A stretch of DNA of 64,000 bases from Cladopsammia gracilis (Eukaryota > Cnidaria > Anthozoa > Scleractinia > Dendrophylliidae), in contig JAJGOT010000028.1 in the NCBI GenBank assembly GCA_022457155.1, positions 2,292,501 through 2,356,500 on the forward strand. Direction: 5' to 3'. A program made the position numbers and the translations under genes. The notes under the pieces were generated by a model, which was not told where the DNA came from, did no database searches, and saw only the letters and a program-made list of their open reading frames with translations. Below are positions 34,585 through 47,700 of the stretch, piece by piece (position 1 is the stretch's first letter; the number at the start of each line of letters is the position of its first letter).

Positions 34585-35782
34585 CTCTGTTCACAGTGAA
34601 CCTTTATTATTCCGTAAACTGTAACAACATTGCTAATAGCAGAAGCAGTGAATAGCATAGAAATGCTCGCAAAACTGTAATTTAATCGGGATTTATGAAG
34701 TGACTTGATCCTTGCCATTTTTGTATTCAATACATTTGATTCTCGTTGTCCATGTAGAGAATAACAGTGTGTACTCAAAATCATGAAATATAGTGATTGG
34801 TTCTCAACACACATACGTCTTAAATCTTCTTCATGTTCTTGCGAGGACTGTCGTATAACTTTCCTTCTGAGGGAAGTGGAGGTTCTCTTTGATAAATGCT
34901 GCCCCAAGGCCGGAAATAATAGGTTATAATTTTAAAAAGCCGTTATGGGCTAAACCAGCATCTGGATTTTGACCGTTTCGTTTAAAATTTTGCATGGCGC
35001 ATTTGCAGCTGCAATGGTCTGAAATAAGCGTTTTGAACTGAAAGGAGTTGTCAGCCTCGTTACCAGTTGTCCTGGGCACGTAATGAAATGTGACGCTGAT
35101 CGGTAATTTGAGGCCTGGGAACAAGGCTGAGGCTTGGTCTGAAATAGGGCGGAAATGGCGAGTTGAATTGCACTTATGCTACCATTTCCTTGCCCTCCCC
35201 AGGGGGAGCGGGGGAGGAGAGGGGGTGATTTGTGGGGTGAATTGTTTCGTTATTACTCTCGCCTGTTTGATTAGCCTAATGCGACGTTCAACAGTCTCTT
35301 TTGTGTTTAAAGAAAATTCACTTGAGAATTCACACTCCACATTAAACAAAATTGAACGAGACCGATTTATGGGTGCGTGTGATATTTATTGACTGATTTT
35401 GAATATTTGTTGATAACGTTTTGCCAGTTTATTATATAAGCAGAGTTACGATTCAGTTTCTGGTTTGAATTTCAGAATAGTGATCCAGTTTCCATGCGTC
35501 AAAAGGTTGATATCAAAGTACAACCTCGTCTTCGTCCTAATTCTATAATGATTTAGGCTAAAATTGAAGAATTTCATACAGTACAGTGAAGGAAAAACAA
35601 TTGCAAAAAAGACCTACCTAGGCTAGTTAATACGACTGACATATTGATATATATTGACAGTGAAAACTATTTTAACTGCCGCTTTGTCTCGAAAGCCAAA
35701 CAGGCATTATTACTATGCTCAGCAGACAAACGAGCGGGGAAGTGAGGTGACAAGTGCGTGTCCTGTACTATCAGTGAAACTT

Positions 35783-38700
35783 TCAACTGGTCCATGTAAA
35801 TTCTTCTTCCAAAGATGTGACCACAATGAGTGGCTTTTTGATACTGAAAAAAGAAATAAAACCAAATTGATGTTAATTAAAACATCACAATGCAGTAGAA
35901 GACATGAAAAATAAGCAGAACTTACTCAAGTCATTCGGGTTAAAAGTTTTAATCCTGCTCTTCGGTTGTTTAAAAAAGCCGACAAAGAGTGGATATCTTT
36001 GCGAAAAATGAACTCGCGCTCTACTCTAACTATGTCCCCAGATAACAAAATGGGTATTCGTAAAAAATGAATATAGTTCACCCATTGAATAACGACTTAC
36101 TTCGTGAATAAAGTGATTCTCGCTCACTTTGAACAGGGTACTGCAGAAACAGGGTTCATTGGTCGAGAGTGAGACAAGTTGCAAACATTATCCTAGTATT
36201 TCTCCCTTTTATGCGTGCAGCTAGCAGTAGTGGTCTAGTGGTTGGTGCCTTTAGATCTGAAGGTCGGTGGTTGAGGCCTAATTCTCTCTACCCAAGTGTA
36301 TAAATGGGTAACGGTGACGTAATGCTGGGGGTGACCTTGCGACGGACTTGCATCCCATCCAGAGGGGAGTTATTACTAGCAATTCTCATAGTTGCTTTAT
36401 GCTGCGGAAACCGCCGTATGGAACACCAGGGACTCCTGTGCGACTTAACCTTTGTTTTACCTTTACCCTTTGGCAACTGGTCTCGCAAGGTTCAGAATAA
36501 ACTTTCACTGCACTATATAAATAAATAATTACCTGTTAAACTCCTCCTTTATCTCGTCCACCTTGGATGGATGACAGCAGACGGCAAATGAGGACTTTGC
36601 TGGCTCAAACAGCGGTGCAACGTACGTCTTCGCCACTCTAATAAGGTCGGCAAGAGTAACCTGGGAGATCTTGGCCAACAACGATCTGCAGAAACAGTAA
36701 AACAATCCAAATAACTCAGTGTGAGTTGAAACCTATCTTTTTATCCATGACCAGGTTAAGGTATCAGTAAACAGAAAGAAGGAGGAGGAGGAGGAGGAGG
36801 AGGAGGAGGAGGAGGAGGAGGAGGAGGAGGAGGAGGAGGAGGAGGAGGAGGAGGAAGAGGAGGAGGAGGAGATACTACCATCTTTTGATACAAACCTGTT
36901 GTAGTCTGGGGCTACATCTCTAAACTGGGACATCAAACTCTAAAAGGGAAACAGGTTACAGATGAGTTAGCGGAGTGTCAAAACAAAGGGGACAGGGTAT
37001 GATAATACCACTGAACAGGGATTGGTGAAAATGTGAAAATAAGGAAAGCAAATGAGTCAAAGTAATCCCACTGTTCCATTTATGGATGAAGCCGGCAGCT
37101 CGGGGACGGAGTCTAATTCACACAAAGCCATCAGAGAGGTTTCCACTTGAGTGTCGCAAAACCAAAATCAAAGTAATTACTCGGACCAATCACAACAAAC
37201 TCAGACAATCCGATGAACCAATCAAAACTCGAAGCAAACATGTCCCAGCGCCAAGCGCGGGAAAATGCGTGCAGGCAAACCACAATTGGTTTTGGTGTTG
37301 ATTCTGATTGGTTGAGAAAGTTGCGCGAGATTTTTTAGCCAATCACAAAGCGTAGCAATGCAAAACCAAAGCAATCACGAAATTACTTTCGACACTCAAC
37401 TGAAAACCGCTCTACGAAACAAAACAATTTGATCTAACCTGGGAAGCTGATGATGAAACGCTCTTTTCTCGTTCAATGATCTCAAATATCACACTGCTGA
37501 TGGCTGATTCCAGTTCCCCAGCGTCAAACGCCATTGCACCCGATAGATAGCCATCCTATTAACACAAGAATAAACTTAACAGCCGAACACATGCTGCAAA
37601 CGTACATTAAACAACGTGCTCTGAAATCTCTGCAGATCACGAAATGTGCTCTATTTCTGGAAAACTGCATGCATGCTTCCTCTCAAAAAATTGTAACAAT
37701 GGAAATCAAAAAGGGATGGTCCAGTTAAGTTAAAAGTTAAAGTGTCTTTGGATACGCATGTTACCTGTTACTTATCTCCTTCGTGCCTACAATTTCACAC
37801 AAGGCCTCTTTTTTTTTACGCATGGCTAGCATGGAAATGGATTGCAGCTTTAAAAAGTTGGCTTAACTTATTAACGTTCTGTCGTTGATTGTCCTGGAAA
37901 AATCGCAAAACAGTGTTCTCCCAAAAAAAGGAAAACGACGGCTAAGTGACGATATAAATGACTCAGTGCTATTCAATTATGAGCAGTTTCTCAATGTAAC
38001 TCGCTGTGCCAGTACGTGCTTCTATAGTGAAGTTTCGTTAATTTAAAAGAAAAGACGCACTGATCGATGTGGTTTTGTTTTATAATCGAGTTTGTATTCT
38101 GGTTTATTTAACTTAAGGCGGTTTCTTGTCCAGTTAAAACAACTCCAAGTCATCATACACCCATGTTATTACTCACAACAATCTCCTGGGTTTTCTTGTA
38201 AGCCTTCACCAAATGAGTCGACTTGATTAGAAGAAGATAAAGAAGACCATTCTCCGGATTGACCCGCATTCTACAAACACGAAGGAAAGAAAGGTTATTT
38301 AAAAGAAAATATAAACACCGTTTATACCAGATGGAGAATTAAGTTACTTTACTAAAACCTCCCAGAAAACAACAAGAACGGCAATACAAGACTGAAATAA
38401 GCCAAACAAAACGCGAAGCGATAACATGTATTGTATGCCTATAATGAATTCTTGATTAGCTTCTTCGTGCGTTTTCTCGCATTTGACACACACCATATGT
38501 TACGCGAAGATTATAACTTCAGTTCGCATGTGATTACTTTAAATAACCTTAAGAAAACATTAGAAATACATACGCGTAGCCATATGACAATCCGAGACCT
38601 CGAACTTGACGCCATATTGGACCCTATGGGACAGATAAGAATGATCACCTGTTAATATATTTCGAAAGGCTAGCCTAACAATGGAGCTCACAAGTAATAA

Positions 38701-41700
38701 ATGATTGTATTAAACCAATTGGGTTCATTCAAAACCCAACCCATTTGGCATTTTTTTTTTAACCATTTCAAACTGACCAAAACAACCAACCAAACGCGCA
38801 GTGACAAAAATAAAAACAAAACTGACAAAACATTTCTACTCGTTCTAACATGATTGTGGTCACTGCTTTTGAAACAAGATTAGAAGCCTACAAGCCGAGT
38901 AGGGGGGGGGGGGGGGGGAAAGAGAAGGGGAGAGGGCTCACCTCTAGTGTGGTTAGACATTCCAGGAAGACCATTAAAGGCGCAAGGTCTGGATGATCAA
39001 AACTGTCGATACACCGAGTAACTTGGAAGAGGAATGAAGACTCCACTGACCCAACTCCAACTATTTTACCATGAACAGGAGTTTTTGCAAGAAACGAGCT
39101 GGATTTCTGCACGGGAGGGATTCTGCAACACAACACACTAAAGTATCAGCCAATCAAAGCGAATCCTCTTGGCGTTCCAGCCGCATTTTTTAAGCGAGGG
39201 TGTTTAGACTTTATTTTCGGCACAGTTTTGACCAAAACAAGCAAAATGCCTGTGACAATATAAGTTAGAGTTAACTAACATATAAGTATGAGTTAACTAA
39301 CATATGAGTATGAGTTAACTAACATATAAGTATGAGTTAACTAACAGCTTTGGTTCAAGACAGCGAGAAGATGAGTTACCTGACGGTGTTCGAGTTTTCG
39401 TGACTTACCCTTACTTATTTTCAAAGTCGCTAAAAAACGCTCTACAACATGTTTGTCTAAAAGAGTTTTCTTGTGATTGTTAGATTCAGTTGTGAGTAAT
39501 ATTGATTGGGCAATCTAGATCGCCCTAAAAGACAAAGGTGCCCAAAAAGACCTCGACTAGAAATATGGTCAAATGTAAAATGGTTGAATCCATACTTGGC
39601 AGGTATTGCAACTGAAGTGTCCGGCAGTAACTTGGTTTTCCACAGTGCATGTGGATTGTCCGGTAATCTATTCACATCCGCCGCCACGTGAACTCTCAAG
39701 TTTGATGGCTGTGTCAGAAGTAAACGCAACCTCTCGACTTTCTCAATAACCTGAAATTCAAACAGTTTAGTTAGAGAAAAGTGCAGAAATTGGAAACGAA
39801 TGAGGTCCACTCAACAAAGCTCAATAATACGAAAAATTGCAAAGACAAACGAAAAGAGTAGTGGATACGGAAATCTCAACAGTATTTCTCTTTATTGTAA
39901 TAAAAATTCGGAGCCTCAATTTGTAAATGTTTGATGGGGATTAATAGTCACTGTGCTATTAAACTTGTCCCTCTTTTCTCTCAGGGATAGTGTCCTGGCG
40001 CACGCGATTTTCGCACGTATTCGCGTGATTGCACGCTCGAATATCCCTGAGGGAACAGAGGGACAATCGTAGTCTGCTGTGCTATAAGGGGATGGATTCT
40101 TCACATACCTTAGTGGCATCGGTTTCCAGATCAGTCATTAGTTGGTTTAGAAAACTGTATTGACGCACCATATTGGCTGAAAACATGTTGCTTTCTGAAG
40201 AGCAACAAGTAAAATTTGCGAAGGAAAATGAATTATTTTTTACCGACATGTATTTAATATTTAATTATTTATATATTTATTCATTCATATATTTATTCAG
40301 TTATTTATTTAATTTCACTAGATGGCAGAGAACATTAGTACCGGTAACTGACTTTGGATCTTGCTGGATAAATGGAAGATTAAATATAGAGACTAGTTCA
40401 ATTATTAAATCTTCTTAAAGTTTTGGGACACATTGAGACCATCAGTTCTGAAATCAAAGGAATACGCTGGAAAAAAATCTATTTTGTTTACAATGTCTGA
40501 CACAGACTCTAAAGAGACATGGTCAAAGTATGGACTCAGTTGAAGAATATGTTCAAAATGTCGACGTATTCTGTACTTGGGAGTGCTCAGCACGGATGAA
40601 CCGATTTCTTTTCAAGCAATGTCTAATTATCTTTAATGATTTTTTCAAACAACAACAAAACAATGCGGCTCGAGCTCTGTGTTGTAAGCAAACGAATTAC
40701 ACAGTGAATGCTTAACTGAAGAAAAGACAATAAAACAACTTGCAACAGACATGTCCCTCACCTTTTGAAAAAACAATGTCTCTAATGAGAGTTTTGGTCA
40801 CAGTTCGTCCCTCTCGCTTCATTCTGTTCAGGACCATTAATACAGAAAACGGTATAAAGAATAAACCATAAAAAATACAACTTCAATCGACTTTGTAAGC
40901 TATTATCCATGTAATTTTCAGGTGTACTAACTCGGTCGATTTAGTATAGGTAATCACAAGTGCAAATTAATCCCAAATTGAACGAGAAAACCGTATGATT
41001 ACTTATTAATAATTATATATGAAAAAATTTGCACCCATTTTTGTTTGGAATTTTTTTTTTTTGCAAAAAATTTATTTGGAAATTTTTTTCTTTTTTTTTT
41101 TGGCCAGAAAAAAGAAAAAAAATTTTTTTTCGATTTGTAATTTGCACTGGTGTTGCACTTTTTGCACCGGTGTTACACGTTTTGCACTGGTGTTACACCT
41201 GAACTGCACTGATCTTAGCCAATCAGAATCGAGTAATTTTTTCATGCATATTATTAAATGAGTAACAATGTTATTGCTTTAGTTGCTTGACGTTTAACTT
41301 CCAAAAAAAAAACCTTCATGCAAATAATTGGGCGCTTTTTTTACAATTCCAAACACTTCGGCCGAAATCGTAACTTGTGTCCTTTTTAACCAAGCCCTTC
41401 AATTACGACGTACGTTTCGGAACGTTTTGCAGGCTACGGTTGAAAATAATTTCAGTTTTTATTTCGAGTTTCGATTGGTTAAATGAAATAACTTTGTTTG
41501 GCCAGATATAGCAACTTTGGTTTTTGCTGTGAAAAAAAAAAAAAACATCAAAAAACCTCTTCAACTTTGATGAAGCTCCTAACAGTATTGATTTTCACAT
41601 TCGATATAATTATGGTAGGCTACATTCGTGTTGAAAACTCCTTTTCTCTAGTACTCACCTCGCAACGTCATTCATCATCTTCTTGCCGACAATTTCCAGT

Positions 41701-44700
41701 CTCTCTTTCGTGAACTGAGTCTTGTAAAGCAGTTCATGAAGCCAGCAGATTCCCTTCTCATACTTCTCAACTTCAAGCTATGAATTATGGACAGAGACCA
41801 TGTTAACCTCTGACTGAGATCAAAACCTGCAGTTTTCCTTCTCAATATCGCAGCAGGAGGCGCGAAATATACCTGCAAGGTGCTTTAACCTTTTCACTCC
41901 CAGTAGCATGCAAAACAGGCGCTTTTGGGAGTGCTCAAGAGGATTTTGGAGCGCGAGCGCGCAGCGTGAGACGCGCGAGGGGAGGGAAAAGTCGTTCCCC
42001 TCCTCTAGTTTCGTTTCCCTCCCCTCGCGTGTCTCGCGCTGAGCTCTCGCGCCCAAAACCCGCTTGAGCACCCTCAAAAGCGCAGGCTACACTCCCAGAA
42101 TCAATAGGTCATTTGCACGATGACGTCATTTGACTACAACTACCAGAATTCATTTCGTTTTTCCTTTCTTATTTAAATTTTGTAATCCCAGTGCGGTTTA
42201 AATAACAATAGCCCTAATTTGCACTACAAAACAAAAAACTGAAGGATTCTGGTAGTTGTAGTCATATGACGTCATCGTGCAAATGGCCTATTACTGATGG
42301 AGACGCGTTGTGTAGTTAACTTTTTAGTCCTCTCGACGAAATCCTATGGTGTGATTATTCAAATGAAACTCCTTCGGCAGTACTTTTGCATGGTACCATT
42401 TGTTTTTCAAATGCCAAAATCTCACCCCCAAATTGCAATGAGATGCTGATTTTTGGCAAGCGGGTATTTTTCATCATGCTCTTTTTTTGTGACGTCACAC
42501 TTTGGCAATGCTATTACTTTGCTCCGGGAAGTTAGATCTGAAAATCTCGAATGAAGTTGTCGAGAAAAAGAAGGAATACCTCACATTCTATGTTCTACCT
42601 TGAGCGACACACAGGCCAGTTGTGAGAATTCCTCAGGCATAAACCTGTGTCCCTTCAGTCCAAGGCAGGACACCTGATCAAGACTGTCGGCTGCCAGCTC
42701 TGCAACAACTTGCTCATAGGGAACAAGACCTGAAATGAAAATATTGGTGTATGAATTGATGTGTGATGACCTTTTTGGATACAGCGATTAATTTTAATGG
42801 ATGAGAACATAGCCCTTTGGGAGTGGAAATGTTTTGTTAGAAAATGGAGAAACGGTGACCAGGTAACACTCAGTACATCCAGATTCAAAGTTTTCGGATT
42901 CAGATCCGGCCATTTTATTTTCACCATGTTGTCAGTGTTCAGTTAGTATACGACACTGAAGTGTAAACTATACTCTCAGCGTCTCTCTCTTCTCCCAGGT
43001 CTAAAGCCCTGGCAAAGAAGAGTCGCAAATCACTCGCCATAACTTGCCACTCCGTTTGACCGAGACTTGTGTGTACTTGTGATGGCCTTGCGATGACTTT
43101 CATCTCGAGCTCAACTTTGTCCGCAAGTAGGCGGAAGTGTTTCACCGTTTGGCCGCCAAACGCAAGTGAACGCAAGATGCTCTCAGTTTGTTAACTTCGA
43201 AGTTAGCGGAAGGCTGCAATGATACTGCTTTTCAGTAACTTGCAAACAACTTGCGTGACTTGCGAGCCACCCAACACAACTTTGTCCACAAGTTCTCATT
43301 TTCAAAACCTGCGTTGACTAACGTACCCGTTTCAGTGTCCAGGGCGTAAGAAACTGCGACTACACATGGAATCGTTGGCTTACACAGGTAAAAACATCAA
43401 CAAGTTCAAGCTTTGTGTGACAAAGTATGGGTTTGTGCTGGCATTGGGGACGGACCATTTAATTTTTGTGGGGTGGGGGGGGGGGGGGGGGGGGGGGGGG
43501 GTTGGGCAATTTCTTCTGAGCATGAATTTTTTTTCAGCATCACTATTTGCAAGAATTTTTTTTATCTTAATGCTTTAATTTTTTTTCACGTGCTTTCTTG
43601 TGCACGAATTTTTTTTCTCTTAAATGTCTTCTGCAGGAATTTTTTTTTTGGTAATTGCCCAAACCCCCCCCCCCCCCCCCCCCCCCCACAAAAATTAAAT
43701 GGTCCGTCCCTTAGTGGAGTAGATTTGTGGCATTTTCATCTTGCGCTAGCGACGTGGCATTAAAAATATCACGTTGTTAAATTATAAGCAAAATGCGTGT
43801 ATAAAGCTGCAGCTTGAAATGTGGACATGGTGAACTGCTGAATGAAGCAGAAAAAATGCTTACTAGCTCTTACTGGAGTTATATCTTGTATGCAGGTAAA
43901 TGTAGAAATATTAAGCTGAGAAACAAATATTTTCTGATACCTCCATCTCTCAATACAGGAGACTCAAACAGCACTTCCAGGTACAGACTAAGGTATGGCT
44001 TCAATTCTTCTGGTACAGCTGCTGTGTCCATTATAACACTTAGCTGCAACGCACAGAAAACATGCACTTTACACAGCAATTTTGTTTAAAGTAGAAAATT
44101 ACTTCTGAGCAAAATTCCACACCATCATGATGATAACTCACTAAACTGTTCTTTACACAAGAAAAAGTTCGGCACTTAAGATGCCCATCTTTACAAAGTT
44201 AAACTGGAACTACAACTTGCAATGAAGGATCAGGGATTTACTCATTTTGAAACAAAATGCTCTTAAAGTCCATTATATTATTATGATACACAATCTTTCA
44301 CCAGAGCATCGGTCCATAAATTTGCATTAGACTCCATTATAAACACACATTAAAGAATGTCCAGACAGGAAGAAAACATAACAGACCTCACTCACTTGCA
44401 TTCACCACTGTCAAGCATTTCTGCTTTTTTCAACTTTTAATTACACCAATATTTATATTCAGATAAAAAAAAAACACTGTTCTGGTTAAAATATTTTGTC
44501 GTGTAAAACCCTGACGTTTCAGCTATAACTCTAGCCTTCTTCAAGGGAAGTGAAGCATGAGTTTGCAAAAAAGCATGGTTTTATGAAAACAATAGAAATC
44601 AAAATTTCAAACTAATTAGGTTCTTTCTTTTGAAGTTAAATTTAAATATTCATGTGGCAAACAAATGGTATTGACCAGATTGATAATAATTAATATTGAT

Positions 44701-47700
44701 TAATATTGATTTCCTTTAATGTAGAATGTACAGTACTCACTTTCACAAACAGTGTTGACACATGGTCAAGTTGGAATGAGTATGGAATCTCTGCTACAGG
44801 AAACTTGACTGCCTCAGCTTCAGAATGGCTACAGCCATCTTGCCGTCTGTTACTGAACATCTTAATCGGATGGAAACTGATGCTTGAGGTTGATGGCACA
44901 GGGAGACTGGTGACAACCTCTGGAGGAGGAGGTACCTAAAAGATTATGGAAGGATTGATTACCAGCTGCTTTTCGAGAAATCATGAGCCCATGTTCACCT
45001 GGTCTCTTCTCAGGGAGGAAAACCAAACCTGAGTGAGTGGCCCGATTTGAGCCTTAGGTCATGGTTGCCAATAGTGGTAAAGTTCAAAAATAAAAAAATA
45101 AAAATAAGAAAAGGACATTAAGACAACTACCCCAGAGTTTAGGAATTCACTGATTTCATTGGGTCTGAATTGAGGATTTCACAATCAAAATATTAGATTC
45201 ACATCTCACTCATGCTTTGACCCTTGAAGTGAAATATTACTCAGAGACTAGAGAAGAAGAACACCAGTTTCTAAAATTAATATTAACTAGCAAAAAGCGG
45301 CCCAAAAAAGCTACTTTTTAGTAGTTGGAGAATAACTTCAATTCACCAACAAAATAATTAGTTTTGATCTTCCATTTTCCATACATGTACCATATTAATT
45401 TCCTGTGTATAATTTGACCTTTGATATCCTGAAATCAGTTCAAGAAATGGCTCTTAATTGGCCTTATAACAATCCCAGCCAAAACTCAAGGGTTGCTCAT
45501 TTTGTATGCATCATTAAAAATCTTAGTTTCAAGGGTCAACTAATGCTGATACACCAGTTTGACTTATACATGTGCATGTACACTGGAAAATATGACAGTT
45601 AATGCCAAATTCTGATATTTATGATAGTAAGGACCTCATTATCTTCCGTTGCCTTCTCCAGCCGCTGTTTTTTTCTGTTCAGTCCCTCTTCACCAAGTGA
45701 TACTCTTTGCTCTGCAACTCGTTTTTTCTCAGTTTCTGACATTTCTGTCATCAACTTAGCACTGGGTTCTCCAATAATCTACAAGAAAGATACAAATAAA
45801 GAGACAACATTTATTGTATATCCTATTGCACTTGCACCCTGTTTTAAGTGAATATACATTTAACAAATCATACTATAACAACAGATGCTAGGGAGCAGCT
45901 CAGGGGGTGCTCGATCCTGTAGCTGGCCTTGACAGACGGAGACATGAGCCCCGACAGTGTATGATATGCCCCCCCCCCCCCAACCAATATACATTATAGT
46001 TGTATAGTATAGTACTTCAGTGATTTTGTTACAAATTGCTATGGTGAGCCCTGGGACTCACTTCATGAAAAATCATGAGTCCCAGTCCAGAAGCAATGAG
46101 TCCCAGTCCAAAAGCCAATGAGTACTATCTTAAAGATGCCCAAGCCGTAACCGAGGCTTAACCAGACGTTTATCTGAAGACAACTTTTTAATAGCAAAGC
46201 TCCGTACAGTCGAACCTGTATATAACAGTCACCCTTGGGAAATGGCCAGGTGACCGTTATATACAGGTTTCCTTTAAACTCTACTGGAAGTTAATGAATA
46301 ACATTTTTATGTGGAAATAACCACTCAATTACCTTTTAATGACAATAACATTTAACAGCAACATCCAAAATACAAGAAAAAGGCCCCTAAAATGTCCATG
46401 GTTGTTAGAAAAGGTGATGGGCATAGCACAAATCCTGCTCGTCGTAAAAAGCATGAGCCCAGTTTTAGAATACAATGTAGGTCTACCCCAAGTATGTGCC
46501 TGACATATTTTTTCTTTTAGATCAAAATAACGATATAACAAGCCTGTTGTTCTAGACGTTGTTGATTCTTTGATCTTTGGAAAAAAATCACTAGCTGTGA
46601 TACCGATAGGAGGAATTTCACTTACAATATTTAGTTATGTGTCTTATGCCGTCGTTTGTTTGCTAGCTCTTGGCATATTACAATGGAGTTTCTTTAGCTC
46701 ACTTTAAAATTGTTGCAAGATCAGTAGTAGGAATTAGTCACTGCTTAGGATCAGTTCATTTCTCAGTCCTTGATTATTTTAATATGAGCACAAGTCTGCT
46801 GTTAGCATAACTTGTGAGATAGTGTTTCTTTATCATGGCTAAAGAGTCTAAGATCCAAGTGTTAAGCGATAGTCATGGTCTATATTGGAATAGTGGCATC
46901 TTGCAAATGAGCTTTTTAATAAAGCTTGTCATGGTTTGACCGTAATCCATTTTGGTGACCGTTATATATAAGTAAAAAATAATGAAATTGTGGTTTCGGG
47001 ACGTCTAAAGGGTTATCGCGTCCGTCATATACAGGTGACCGTTATATACAGGTAAACTTTACAGTAAATGTAAGGAAGTTGTTTAGTGACCATTATATAC
47101 AGGGTGACCGCTATATACAGGGCTGTTATATACAGGTTTGACTGTATTACAGTGTACTGAAATTAAAATACAGTCTTTCTATTTCAAAGCACAACAGGCA
47201 CTCTCGGGTTCATCGTTGTTTGAAGCTGTATGAAGCGGTCGCTCTCCGAAACTTAACTTTTTTTGCCCCGGCAGAAGTTGCAAAATCTTTTTGGGTAGCA
47301 TTTTTTGATCTTTTTTCAGTGTTAAAAAGGGATAAAAGCTAAGGTGAACTGTATGCTATACATCTACATGTACATGCAAAACTCCGAATCATTGTCGGCC
47401 ATCACTGATCAAGTATTTAAATCAAAATGGCAGTTTTTGTAATAAAAGAAATTTTGTTGGAGAATTTGCGTAGAAATGCTTCTGTTTATTCGTTCAGAAA
47501 TTACTTATTGACCTATTTATAGGCAGACAATATTACTCTCTTTACTTGAGGTAGGTTTTATTTCAGATTTAAAATCACACAGAGATCGATCAATTGTTCT
47601 TTGCGTCCAACAGGATGCGTGCTGTGAATTATTTTGTGTGGGATTTTTATGTGTCAGGGATGCAGGACGCTGGGATAACAAAATCACTGGTACTTACCAC

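Noticed and set aside
34476..34907. 143-codon minus-strand frame
   Set aside because: It is antisense to exon 2 of the copy B gene and continues into its 3' flank. Copy A has no equivalent long frame because of the Helentron/LINE insertion.
36733..36936. Poly-serine frame on the minus strand
   Set aside because: It is the (GGA)n microsatellite read through beyond exon 20 of the peptidase; only the first 15 codons are real exon.
40405..40593. Minus-strand frame between peptidase exons 13 and 14
   Set aside because: Exons 13 and 14 join in phase without it, and it has no suitable acceptor and donor pair.
40177..41658. Direct splice from peptidase exon 12 to exon 14
   Set aside because: Phase fails and gives an early stop. 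The small exon 40823-40762 restores phase and the expected family sequence (MKREGRTVTKTLI), so it was included.
43366..43763. Glycine- and proline-rich frames
   Set aside because: They read through the poly-G and poly-C tracts of the MITE at 43448-43714.
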